A stretch of 64,000 bases of DNA from Lineus longissimus (taxonomy: Eukaryota; Nemertea; Pilidiophora; Heteronemertea; Lineidae): assembly GCF_910592395.1 (NCBI RefSeq), contig NC_088308.1, forward strand, positions 29,219,501-29,283,500, given 5' to 3'. The position numbers and the translations under genes were made by a program. Shown here one piece after another: positions 36,101-46,963 of this stretch (position 1 is the stretch's first letter; the number at the start of each line of letters is the position of its first letter). Below the pieces are notes generated by a model. The model saw only the letters and a list, made by a program, of their open reading frames with translations. It was not told the origin of the DNA and did no database searches.

Positions 36101-38341
36101 TGTAAGATTATAACCAGGTAAAAAATCGTTGGAGTCGTCTGTAAAGAAACACAAAGGTTTCATACAGGAGATTGACATTTCCTGGGAGTTTAGAAGCTAG
36201 CACTTGAAGCTGTCGTTTGGTTTCAAACATTGAGTTTTACTTTTAGTGATCTTTGTTCTTTCTGCAAGTGATATAATGAGGAAACTTGTTCCTTTGCAAT
36301 TATCTTTTCAACATACTGAAGTCCTCAGGCATGGTAACATGGAATCTAGTGACTTTATTCTTTCTTAGAAATAAGATTACGTTGATATCCTTGGTGAAGT
36401 TGCTTCACGGCTTCCAAGTATAGAAGCAGCTTTGATCCGCTTCTGGTAGGTTATGTATGAGAAGAAGCTTGATTATTTTTCTTAACACTGTTGTGTCTCT
36501 GGAGCTTTTTAGAGACAGCTGGTCTTTTGAAAATGTGTCCGATATCGTCATTTCGATCTGTTAGGCTGCCTCATATAGACCAGAGAATCTGGCCGAGGCC
36601 AATCAAAGTACTCACCGAAGAAGTAGCACAAGCCCGAATACTTACCTTAACCTTAAACCATGACAAATGTGGACACACCTCGTGTGACAGTGTTTTCAGT
36701 ATTTCTTAAGTAGATGAATTGACAGTGTTGCTCAACCCACCATACTGTATATCTACACTAGCACATCCCTTCCACATTAAGACCACTGGTCTTGAGCACA
36801 TTAATATAGCTTCAAATTATGCTTTCTTTTCATATTTCTTGAGCGTTTGCAACCTTAGTGGGCTCTCCAATGTCTCCAAAGCTGTGATCAATACCAGTGT
36901 CTTTCAAATAAAGACTCTGTCAATACCAAGTCAAAAAGCCTCTTTTGAAGTTGGACCTAATCAATAGTTCGTAAGGAAACTCACAGCTACTTCAGAGGAA
37001 CGCCGATACCTCACACTGATGTAGTTTCAGTTTTGGCATCGTCTCAGGAAAGTTATGAGATATTTCTTCTGCCTAAATGTATTCAAGTGTTCCAGACCAT
37101 TGTTTCAAATCCTTCATTTCATTCCGAGTTGTCTCCAATGAAATCCGAGATCGGGTTTTATAAATGTGACTTCTGGTACTTACCACGAGTTATTAGCACT
37201 TTGCATGAATTGTGTGGGTCATGAATCTCCAGCTCATATCAAAGTCTCTTTGGCTGAGTGTAGGTTGAGTTCAACACTAAGTCATAAATTAATAGGTAGC
37301 ACATAAAAGTCAAGATTCGTAGACAAGTCAACTTCAAACTGATATGGAGTTTTATTCGTGCATCCTTTGAAAAGAAACGCTTGGACAATGAAGAAGCTTG
37401 AATTCCATGAACTGTAGACTCTATCATTATCATGATGATACTGGTCACTAGATCCACCTCGCCAGTCTAGTAGCCCTGGGCAAAAGGATGTATGATCTTC
37501 GGTGTAAAATATAGCTGTAGAATTATGGTAAACGGAGAGCACACACGTAATCGGTGCAACTGGTTTCATATCAATACACTTTTCATACTCAAAATAGCAA
37601 AATGTTTAAACTTGATATGATACATTTACGACTAAATTGATATCATGCCCAGCGCAACTATTTTGTGATCAATACTAATACTCATCTTATTCTGTGAGAG
37701 ATTCCTGCGAAAGTAATGAAGAATTTGATCGGTGAATTATATGCTGCTGGTCAATCAATGGCACAAGGTGTGGATGTAGCTTACTAGAATCAACGTGGGC
37801 GAGATAAAGAGTCAGATGTGAGGTGCTGATTGAAGAAATGAAGAGTTCAAATTCTTTTACTTTGCTCAACCCTGTTGCCAATTCTCTCCAAGCACCATGA
37901 TGTTATCGCTAAAAGAACATAACGACACGAGATCATTCTCTCATCAAATCAAGATTATGATGTCTATTTAGTGGAAATCTTAAAAAATTTCACAGAAAAC
38001 CTGCATCGATACATTTATTGTTAAATGGTTATTGAGACGCTCCAAAGATGGATGGCTGTTTCCTCGGGTACGGAGGCATCACCAGGAAATGCCGGATAAC
38101 CCTCATCATTAACCTGTAACTAACCAACATTCCCCCTGGGTCCCTCATGATTAGGGTTTCTCATCTTGAGATTAAACCTGGTCGAAGCTATTCCTGTTAC
38201 TGGTTGGTGATCTGACTGTAAATTGATGAATTAGGATCGTTCTTTAACAGCCTTCCTGTGCGCTGATCCCTTCTTTCTCGAATATCCACCACAAAATAGG
38301 GCTCAGCGTAACTTTGTTATCTCATTTTATCCCATCTCCTA
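33104..38341. other. Gene-less stretch with scattered weak exon-like frames
   Basis: Frames of up to about 120 codons (minus 33861-34226) are present but unrecognised. Acceptor-like sites followed by open stretches occur near 33695, 34167 and 37032, each without a recognisable peptide or a clear donor. The 34613-34734 interval has three TAATTA/TAATTAC-type cores. No repeats or RNA genes are seen. Confidence 0.4.
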
Positions 38342-38406
38342 TGTTTCTACCCGACTGTCCTCATTAATTCTTTTGTTTCTACCCGACTGTCCTCATTAAT
38401 TCTTTG
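38342..38406. repeat. Two-copy direct duplication, 32-bp unit
   Basis: TGTTTCTACCCGACTGTCCT plus the following TCATTAATTCTT occurs at 38342 and again at 38374. The two copies are essentially identical, indicating a recent slippage or unequal-exchange event. It has no coding context. Confidence 0.9.
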
Positions 38407-39810
38407 GATTTAAAATCTGCTTTTTTCTTCGAATTTCACTGGAGAGTAGCCAGCTGGTTTTGGAAGGGAGTTGATCAGCTAAACATTGAGAACTCTCTAT
38501 GAAAGAGTCAACCTTAGACTTTGACTTATATATGTTGCGTAGAGTGGTGTTGATGAAACGTTCAATGTGTTAGCCAGCGAAGACAGACCGAGGCCTTGTC
38601 TATGTCAAATGCCAAATATCTCTATATAGAAAGTAATTGAAGTCTGACTGTGTGCCCTCGTGTCAACATGAGGATTTCTATGAGACATTTCTATCCTGGG
38701 ATTAAGTTTCCATTACAACTTATACTCGTTGTATCTGAAGATCTATGTTCTAGCTGATTCTAATCCAGACGGGGTATTTGAAAGGAAATGGGTTTCTGCC
38801 ATGTGCTCTGGTCGAGATAGTATATGATAGTTGAAGCCTCTACTACGTGTTGGATGTAGTTGGTAAGAGGTTACGGGTCTGAAGGCATGTTGTCTTGCCC
38901 TTGTCTTCTTGACACCTCTCACACAGGAATGACATGGAACGCTGTGGTCTGCGGTCCAAACGGATAACTCGGTTTTGTAAGCAATCAGCATCCATTGGAT
39001 TGGCTGTAAAAAATAAATAATATTCATGGTGCTTAGTCAAGAGCCTCCTTTCCTAAACTGTCGTCACAAATATGTGTGATTTAAACTCTCAGACATCTTG
39101 GATGAAAGCAGCCTTTGTGAGTCAATGAGGAAGGTCGGGAAATCACATCAATGTTTGTAAAAAAAGCACTTTAGAACCAATATTGCCAAGTCAATTTATA
39201 TGATCCCTACACAAGATCAAGAGTGTTTACACCACACATTTTCAAATTTGTTTAGTAAATCTTCCCTTGAAAGCCTTGACATGATATGATGACACAACTT
39301 TTTGCTGACTACTATATCGTTCAATGAACTTGAGAAGTGAATATTTACCCACCACCAATGGTCTGTGCAAATAAAAAAAACACTTCTTTCAGAGATAGAG
39401 AGTTTCCAAGCATCTGAGTCAGGTTAAAGATTCGGTGTAAAAACGTCCCACTTGTGGCTACATTAATGAATATCATCAAATAACCGCGTGAGAATGATAA
39501 AAACATTGATTTCACTTGGTCTGTTATCTTGTGAATCCTATTAGCCAAACTGAATTGTTTAAACCTAATTTAGAGCTCAGCTTGATCGAGTGACACAAGT
39601 TTGATTCGGTGCGCTACTCGGATACGAAGGGGAAATGAACGAGCAATGTTATCACTTAAATTGGCTCGATCATTACTGGTAGCACTTGATGATTGCTTCG
39701 AGCTGGCTGTGGCAATTGTCCCCGCTGGGACCTGGTGCTTAATCACACAGAAGCTACGATCATGTCATTGGTATGCTTCACAGATTCACGAGATTGGTAC
39801 TCGAGTTTGT
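38407..39810. other. Gene-less stretch, nothing recognised
   Basis: Frames reach 94 codons (minus 38743-39027) and overlap a second frame on the same strand. None is recognised. The plus frame from 39601 continues into the 55-bp array and owes its length partly to the repeat. Confidence 0.45.
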
Positions 39811-40500
39811 CATTGGCGTGGTAGAACAAGTGGGACTGGGCAGGCAAGAGGGTTACTGCTGTCCTCATTGGCGTGGTAGAACAAGTGGGACTGGGCAGGC
39901 AAGAGGGTCACTGCTGTCCTCATTGGCGTGGTAGAACAAGTGGGACTGGGCAGGCAAGAGGGTCACTGCTGTCCTCATTGGCGTGGCGCAGAACAAGTGG
40001 GACTGAGCAGGCGAGAGGGTCACTGTTGTCCTCATTAACGAGATAGAACACGTGGGACTGGGCAGGCGAGAGGGTCACTGCTGTCCTCATTACCGAGATA
40101 GAACACGTGGGACTGGGCAGGCGAGAGGGTCACTGCTGTCCTCATTGGCGTGGTAGAACAAGTGGGACTGAGCAGGCGAGAGGGTCACTGCTGTCCTCAT
40201 TGGCGTGGCAGAACAAGTGGGACTGAGCAGGCGAGAGGGTCACTGCTGTCCTCATTACCGAGATAGAACACGTGGGACTGGGCAGGCGAGAGGGCCACTG
40301 CTGTCCTCATTGGCAAGGCAGAATAAGTGGGACTGTGCAGGCCAGATGACTGGCCACTGTTGTCCAGAGCAGAAGATTGAATGCTGCCAGTGAATTGGGC
40401 AGACGGGAGGGCCACTGCTGCCCTCATTGGCGAGGTAGAACAAGTGGGACTGTGCAGGCCAGATGGCTGGCCACTGTTGTCCAGATCAGAAGATTGAATG
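39811..40500. repeat. Minisatellite, 55-bp unit, with a derived longer unit at its right end
   Basis: Units start at CATTGGCGTGG or CATTAMCGAGA at 39811, 39866, 39921, 39976, 40033, 40088, 40143, 40198, 40253 and 40308. The step is 55 bp, except one 57-bp step caused by a 2-bp insertion. All carry GTGGGACTGRGCAGGC, GAGAGGG/AAGAGGG and CACTGCTGTCCTCATT. Two subtypes alternate (GGCGTGGTAGAACAAG and ACGAGATAGAACACG). From 40308 the unit expands to about 116 bp with an added block containing GGCCAGATGRCTGGCC and AGAAGATTGAATG, present twice. The 141-codon minus frame across it is a repeat artefact, as 55 is not a multiple of three. Confidence 0.95.
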
Positions 40501-43500
40501 TTGCTTGTGAATTTGATTGAATTTTCCGTTAGATATTGAGTACTCGTATCAAATGTTTTGAATAAACTAGAAAAATATGAGCTCAAGCGAACATTCGAAC
40601 CAAAGCTTGATGAGATAACCATAAGGAACTATTGTCAAATATTCAATGTCAAAGTTGACTAAATCGTTTAAGATTGAGAGTTACCAGAGAATGCCTCCTT
40701 CAAAGACAAATATCGCCTTCAGGAGTCAAGGACACTGGAGAAGCAGTTTTGCCAACGATACAATACCCAACCCCATCTAAGGAGACTTTTTGCTCCGTAG
40801 CACAATCTTACATTCCCCACGGAGGCGAATCCTTCCTATTGTAGCTAGCTGCCATTGTCGCCTGGAAAAGTCGTTTCAAAGGAAGCAAGGTAACCTGAGT
40901 CTGGTATAATCTGGTGCTTGTCTCTTCTATTGATCATAGCTCATCTTGCGTTGTTTGTTTGTTCCATGACACTCCAGCACGTCCTCTTCCCGTCCCTAAA
41001 TAGCAGCCTGATGTTTTCGCCTTCCCGTACTTTCTCAAGAGTCGGATTACTCTTTGTGTTACCTTAACCATGTTATTGCTTCTGGATGGTAGTCAACATC
41101 TTGGAAGGACGGGGGAGGTTGCCTGCTTACAGGAGAGAGTGTTGTTGTAAGTCATAGCATCTTAAATGGTAGGCTATACCTGTAGCTTGGGGAGCCAGAT
41201 TAAGTCACACAAGGTCGCCTTTTATTTGGAAAACCGTAATTAATGACATTTGATTGTCTTATACCACTGCAAGGATGCCTCATCGAAGACTGAGGACATA
41301 CCTTGACTGAAAATTGAATATGTTAGCTTGAAACTATCAGTACTATTCAAATACCGGTATTATGACTGTCATCAAGAAACTCGGACTGAGATTCATGGTC
41401 ATATTGCCTCATACTAATCCAACTACAAGATCCAACATGTTCCTCGGGAATCCAATGTGTCTGTATGGTGCTGCCACTATTGACATCACGTTCGTTAGGA
41501 CAGTTAGCGGACACATCAAGCAGTCTCACAATAGGCTAGCGAACACACCTCATTGTGTTGTATTCAGGTCCTTCTAATTAGGTAGAGCTGATTAGACTGT
41601 CATTATTACTTTAATGGACTCATCCAAACCGACATGACCAGCATATTGCCCATTTTGTGTCGTTGCTTGTTATTACTTTCCCTAAGTTGAATACCGTAAT
41701 GAACATTGCATAGTTGCTATCAAAAGCGTTATGATTGTTCCAGGACGAGTCGAGCCTTTGTGATGAAGTTACTTTTTATTCATGTCATCACATGTATTTA
41801 GTATCATAGTTTTGATAGTGCAGTGTGTGGAGAGAAATGCTTCAAAGGGCAAGGGACCCGTGTTGCTTTCTTTGGCTGGGACTACCTGTCAAGAAGGCCA
41901 CTCAGTACTGTCTTAAGTGTGCTAAACAAGTCGACTCATCGTTGTAAATATAATTGATGAGGTGCAGGGTATAGTGAACTTAAAATAAGTTTACTTCTTT
42001 ATTGTGTAACTGCTCGGTTAATCTCGCTATCTTATCGTAATGAGCATTGAGGAATCTTGCAGGACATGTGTCCGTCACGCCACCCTAAAGGAATCAACGC
42101 CGCCTAACATTCTGATTAGCCAAATTCTCATGACATCTGTCCTATTTTAGAGCTTTAGATCTACGATAAGATTCACCTGGTTATCAGGTTTGGCAGGAGC
42201 AAATTGGCCCGCACAAAAGCTGTCTCGGTTACCGACTCTCAGTGGCATCAATACCAGTATGGTATAGCCTGTGGCACAATATGGGTTAATACGCTACCGG
42301 CGTTCATATCATAACACCCACAAGGCATATTTTGCATGTTACCCAGCCCTTATGACCGAGTAACGGTTGTGACAATGTTGATAGAATTATCCCCACTGTG
42401 TTCTACAATGATTGAAAGTACCCACTATGACTAAACGACACCCTATAATTTTTGATCAAAATATTCCTGTGCAAACCAAGGGGCTGGGTTGTCTAATCTA
42501 GACTGGCGCCTCTGGGCTATTTTCTAATTAGGCGTCCAGGTTTAGCATGTATAGTCGTCCACCTACTATCTTTGGCCGGAAATCATTGTGATCGCCATAA
42601 TTTGGAGTCATTTTTGTTTTGGCAATTTGTGACTTGAATTAATGGAATAATGTGATGTGTTTGGTATTTGTACACAAGTGGATGCGTATGTGTCAATTTT
42701 CACATCTCCAACAAAATTTGGGCTAATTTTACCATTTTGCCACTTATACTGACAACAATTATGTTGTTGTCTCCCGATTTCCATCGGAATTGTTCATCTA
42801 AATCATTCCAATCAGTCATAAACTTTGTCATTATGAATCTTATATAACACAGTTTGTCAGCACGAAATGTCTCCGATCAATCCAAATATTACAAACAATA
42901 TGGCTGGTTACTTGGATATTGGTTTAGGAACCACGAAACTCTATTACCCGATGAACAGTATTATGCTGACTTCAAACTCCTCGCTTCAGAACTGACGATG
43001 ACTTGGTGTCTCTGCACTGAAGTGTTTGGATACAGAGAAGCTAGGTTTGTCTGGTGACAACACCTTAGTTATCCAATCGAATCATGCATCATTCAGAGTC
43101 GCGTCTTCATGGCCTATGTTGTTCCTGCTTTCAGTGTGCCTTTCGGTGTGATAGTCCATTATGTCAAATAACTGTCTCAGCTAATTCATACGCCATATCA
43201 AGAATCGGAACAAGCAGAAAAGGTTGTTCAAAAGTTTATCAGATTCACCTGACAGATGATGGACATGATAGTGGTTTGGGTGGGTGTGTTGGTCCAGAGC
43301 GCCGTGTGCCCTAATCTCAGGGGCCATCGTCACCAAGTTAACAACCCAAGACTTGAATAGCTTACCCAAACCTTGCTGCAGGGCATGTTTAATCATGGTA
43401 ATATCCCGCTGTAGTTGTCAATGTATTAGAGATGTCCAAATTGAGACCTTGAGGAACATGACGGGCTGTCTGTTCAAGAAGGGACAAAGGGAAGGGATTA

Positions 43501-43560
43501 ACGGACCCTGACGTTGTTCTCCTGTGATGGCCAATTAAGCCTGCAGCCCAGCAAATTGGG
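40501..43560. other. Gene-less stretch, nothing recognised
   Basis: Frames do not exceed 76 codons, except where the one at the left edge runs out of the repeat array. I see no RNA gene, transposon end or protein motif. Several overlapping short frames near 42.9-43.5 kb lie on both strands and look like chance. Confidence 0.45.
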
Positions 43561-43677
43561 CTCTCTCAAGGGAATAACTGTAATGGGAGCTCTCTCAAGG
43601 GAATAAGTGTAATGGGAGCTCCCTCAAGGGAATTACTGTAACGGCAGCTCTCTCAAGGGAATTACTGTAATATGGCA
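43561..43677. repeat. Short tandem array, 29-bp unit, four copies
   Basis: CTCYCTCAAGGGAATWAST followed by GTAAYGGSAG repeats at 43561, 43590, 43619 and 43648. Substitutions are few (AACTG, AAGTG, TTACTG), and the left two copies share one variant pattern and the right two another. This suggests a two-step duplication. Confidence 0.92.
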
Positions 43678-46634
43678 GCAGTCCTTTTTGACTAAAGGTT
43701 AGTCCCGTCTGGTCTTAATCCTTTTTTTGCCCAGACCATTTCTTACAATAATACCACCACTGGTTAGCACTTCCTCTTTAAAGTTATTTTGAATAGTTCA
43801 TCTTGATTTCCTTGTAGGTTTAAGTATGATTGTAAACCTGTGCTTCTTATAGGTAATCGTGTAGTTCGACATAAACGAGTTAATGATGAAAAACCCTATG
43901 TTTCTGCTGATGACGAGTTGTCATTTGTGCCGATCATACAGCCCTAAAATGATGTCAATGCTTCTACTCCACTGCACCAGGTTAATTGAGAGAAATGCAA
44001 ACAACACTACTTTTTATCGTTCACTGTGTGGGATGCTTCATAGTTCATAACCCTTTTCCATATTCCTTTCCGGCATATGCCCCAAAGGCACAATATGATG
44101 TAAGTGAAAAAGAAAGAATATATTAAGTTAGACGATACTGCGAATTGTATGAATACCTAAAAGCTCCTATGAACCTGAACCTAATGTACCAAAATGGATT
44201 GGGGATTCATTCCCAGGGTAACTGGCAGTTTTCTCGCTAAGTTGTTTTGATCAATGTTTGCTATCATGTTTCTGTTAATAAACTGAGACAATGTAGATCA
44301 ACATATACTTTTGAAAGATGATATTTCCTTTGATGCCAAAGTTAGCGCCATTAGCGTCTAAAGTATAATTCGAACTAAATTTTGATAAAAACAACTTGAT
44401 TCTCGTCTTGTTTCGTCCATGCCGAACATTCAGCTGTGTACTAGCCTCTGGTAGGGCTACAAAAAAGCGTTGTGCTATACTCATAGTAATATGTTCTAAG
44501 ATATCTATCCGTATCAAATCATGAAATGGTGTTCCAAAATACCGCCAAGGGAAAATGCTGATTTTTCAATGAAACTATATATATTGGCTTTTTAACTGCT
44601 CTTTATAACTTTATTTGAATGCCAGGTCATGGGCCTCATATTGTCAGCAGAGTAATGTAGCTTAACAAAACGGAAGATAAAAAGTAAGAACTGATAGACA
44701 CTATAGGAAGTAAGGGAGAAATGGTCTTCACAGGAGGACATCAGCGATAGTGCTGGTTTAGTGCAAGGACAGGTTTGCTATACAGGCGAACCAGTAGAGC
44801 TGCCAGTGTGGCTGGTGACATATGGGCAAGCCACAGGCTTCATCACAAATCCTACAAAACATGATTGCAAAAATTGTATCTGTTGAATTGATTATTGAAC
44901 ATACAGATCGATTTTTCAAGCGAAATATGTGACACACCCTGTAATGACATGATAACGCTAATCAGTTATAGGTGTTTCCTACCTGTGGTAGCTACATTAG
45001 CTGCAGTTAGATACAGACCACCCAAAATAACCGCAGTGGCTTAAACAATGCCTTGCCTCCAGCCTTAATCAAACAGTTAGATTTTACTAGCCGCAGGCTC
45101 CCTGTCTGAACACCAGTGCCATGGATAGGAAAACCTTTGATCGTGATTCTCAGAGCTGACAACTTATGGAATATGTAATGAAGTTTAAATTAACCATTGT
45201 CATCATGGGTGAGGTGCTGTCTTTCTGTGGGGGCGTCATGAACTGACCTCTAAGGGTGAGGGACACCAGTGAAACACACCGACTTGCCATAGATTTCAGT
45301 TTGATCAGACCTGGGGTGATAATCCGTATTTCAGGAAATATGATGTCCTTGACACGCTTGAGACGCTGTGTTCTGACTCGTTGATGGTATGACAAATTAA
45401 AAAACACACAGATAATTCGGGTGGTTAATGTGGTGGGTTAAAAGAATGACAGACTAACATTATAGGCGTGCACCTAAGGGAGTCTGAAGGGGTCTGCGCA
45501 ATACCTGTGGTTAGTTTACGAAGGCCAAGCACTGCGAGGCCAAATGAAGCTGAACAATATCTAAGGGGGAAAAGATCCAGACACAATTGATGATGATAAA
45601 ACTACCTGTGGCAGCGGATGAGGCATTTATATGTTGCCAAAGAAACCAAGCAGTCTGGTCTTTAGAATGAAAGGACCGGGGATAACCAGCAGGTTGTTTC
45701 AACTAGATGATAAGGTTCTGTGCAATATCAGCTGCTCATGGTTATGACTTGCCATAACATTCACGACAATGTTGAATACTGATATCAGTAATCACCCAAC
45801 AAAGGCTAATGACAAGACAATGACTTTCACGATCCACGCACAAAAGGCATTAAGTGAAATTTCGTTCTCAGATGGGCTGTGATTATGGCTAAGGAATCCT
45901 GAAGGCACCTGCTTCTATCGCCTACTGTAATTACAGTATCTGGAATGGGCCTGCAATAGCTCCCTGACTACGTCATTCGTGGCTCTTCGTATGGGTTGCA
46001 AAACCAGCCTATCAACTTTGACAGCTCAGCTCAATTCACGTTCACCCAGTAACTTACTAACCTAAAGATTCACCACATATTGCGCTTAAAACTAATATCA
46101 CTTCGTTAATTTCGTTTGGGGTTTCTGCTGAATAGCCCAGGGATGTTATAGTCTTGTAATTGATTAAAACTAAAACTAACCTTGAGACATACTTAACCTT
46201 GTTATTAATAGCTAGGCAGCTCATTCTTTTAGCCTTGCTTCTTTGGCTATAGAATTTTGTTGAGCTTAACCTATATGAGATGTATGAACATTGCCATACT
46301 TTTACTACAGGACCTATGCATTTGGCCAATAAATGTTATAGTTAGACTACAGGAACTATGAATGATGCCTTAAATACAAAATGCTGTTATTTCAGCGGAT
46401 GAATCGGTACATGAGAAATATTCACTTCGTAATAGGGTTAGACTCAGATACCGAATTTGGCAATAGCACCGAATTCAAATCCCAAGGGCTCATTTCATCA
46501 AATTTAACGCCATTTAAGTGGATGTGGTTTGTATACAGATGCCAAAGGATTGATTATTCATGGTACTTGTATGTAATTACTTTATGGATGCATTTAAGCC
46601 AAGTGGTTAGCAGGAACACTGACACCATTAAATA
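43678..46634. other. Gene-less stretch, nothing recognised
   Basis: The longest frames are 80-90 codons (minus 44275-44517, minus 45150-45407, minus 46057-46329) and are unrecognised. The 118-codon plus frame starting at 46381 runs into the transposon at 46635, so its last third is element sequence; the part before that has no motif. Confidence 0.45.
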
Positions 46635-46963
46635 CAGTGGAACCCCAGTAACACGACCACTCCTGGGACCGAGGTTGAATGGTCGCGTTACCGGGGTGGT
46701 CACATTAGTTGAAAACTTTGGGCAGAAAAAAAAGTGAAAAAATATTTGGACTCAGAAATTTTTTCATCCTTCAGAGTTAAATTTTTTCATCATAAGTTCA
46801 AAATTCTGAAAAATTTTCAAAGCCAAAATTTTTTGGGGGCTGATGATGTTTCTTCATTTTGAGCAGAAAAAACCAGTGAAATTTTTTTTTGGACTATGAC
46901 GATTCTTGGTCGTCATAGTAAGGTGGTCGCGTTACCGGGTGATCGCCCACCGGGGTTCCACTG
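46635..46963 (+). mobile_element. Complete 329-bp non-autonomous Tc1/mariner-like element (MITE)
   Basis: It starts CAGTGGAACCCC and ends GGGGTTCCACTG, perfect terminal repeats of 12 bp, and is bounded on both sides by TA (46633-46634 and 46964-46965). Inside each end lies a GGTAACGCGACCA-type motif. At the left end this is present twice in inverted orientation (46647-46695 region), giving a foldback. The core is A/T-rich, with the block GCAGAAAAAA...GTGAAA...TTTGGAC repeated about 144 bp apart. A second hairpin with 10-bp perfect arms (ACTATGACGA / TCGTCATAGT) lies at 46893-46919 near the right end. There is no transposase frame. TA flanks with CAGTGG ends are characteristic of Tc1/mariner-pogo elements, so mobilisation in trans is inferred. 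Confidence 0.88.

Noticed and set aside
37032-37224. Acceptor-like site followed by about 64 open codons
   Set aside because: Two frames are open after the same acceptor, which argues for low stop density by chance; no recognised peptide.
40197-40622. A 141-codon minus-strand frame with repeating peptide blocks
   Set aside because: It lies mostly over the 55-bp array. The peptide repeats because the DNA does, and the unit length is not a multiple of three.
42498-42540. CTGGCGCCT...AGGCGTCCAG inverted pair
   Set aside because: The arms match only with an inserted base and are short; expected by chance.
46381-46737. A 118-codon plus frame preceded by an acceptor-like TTTCAG
   Set aside because: It runs about 100 bases into the transposon at 46635, and the part before that is unrecognised.
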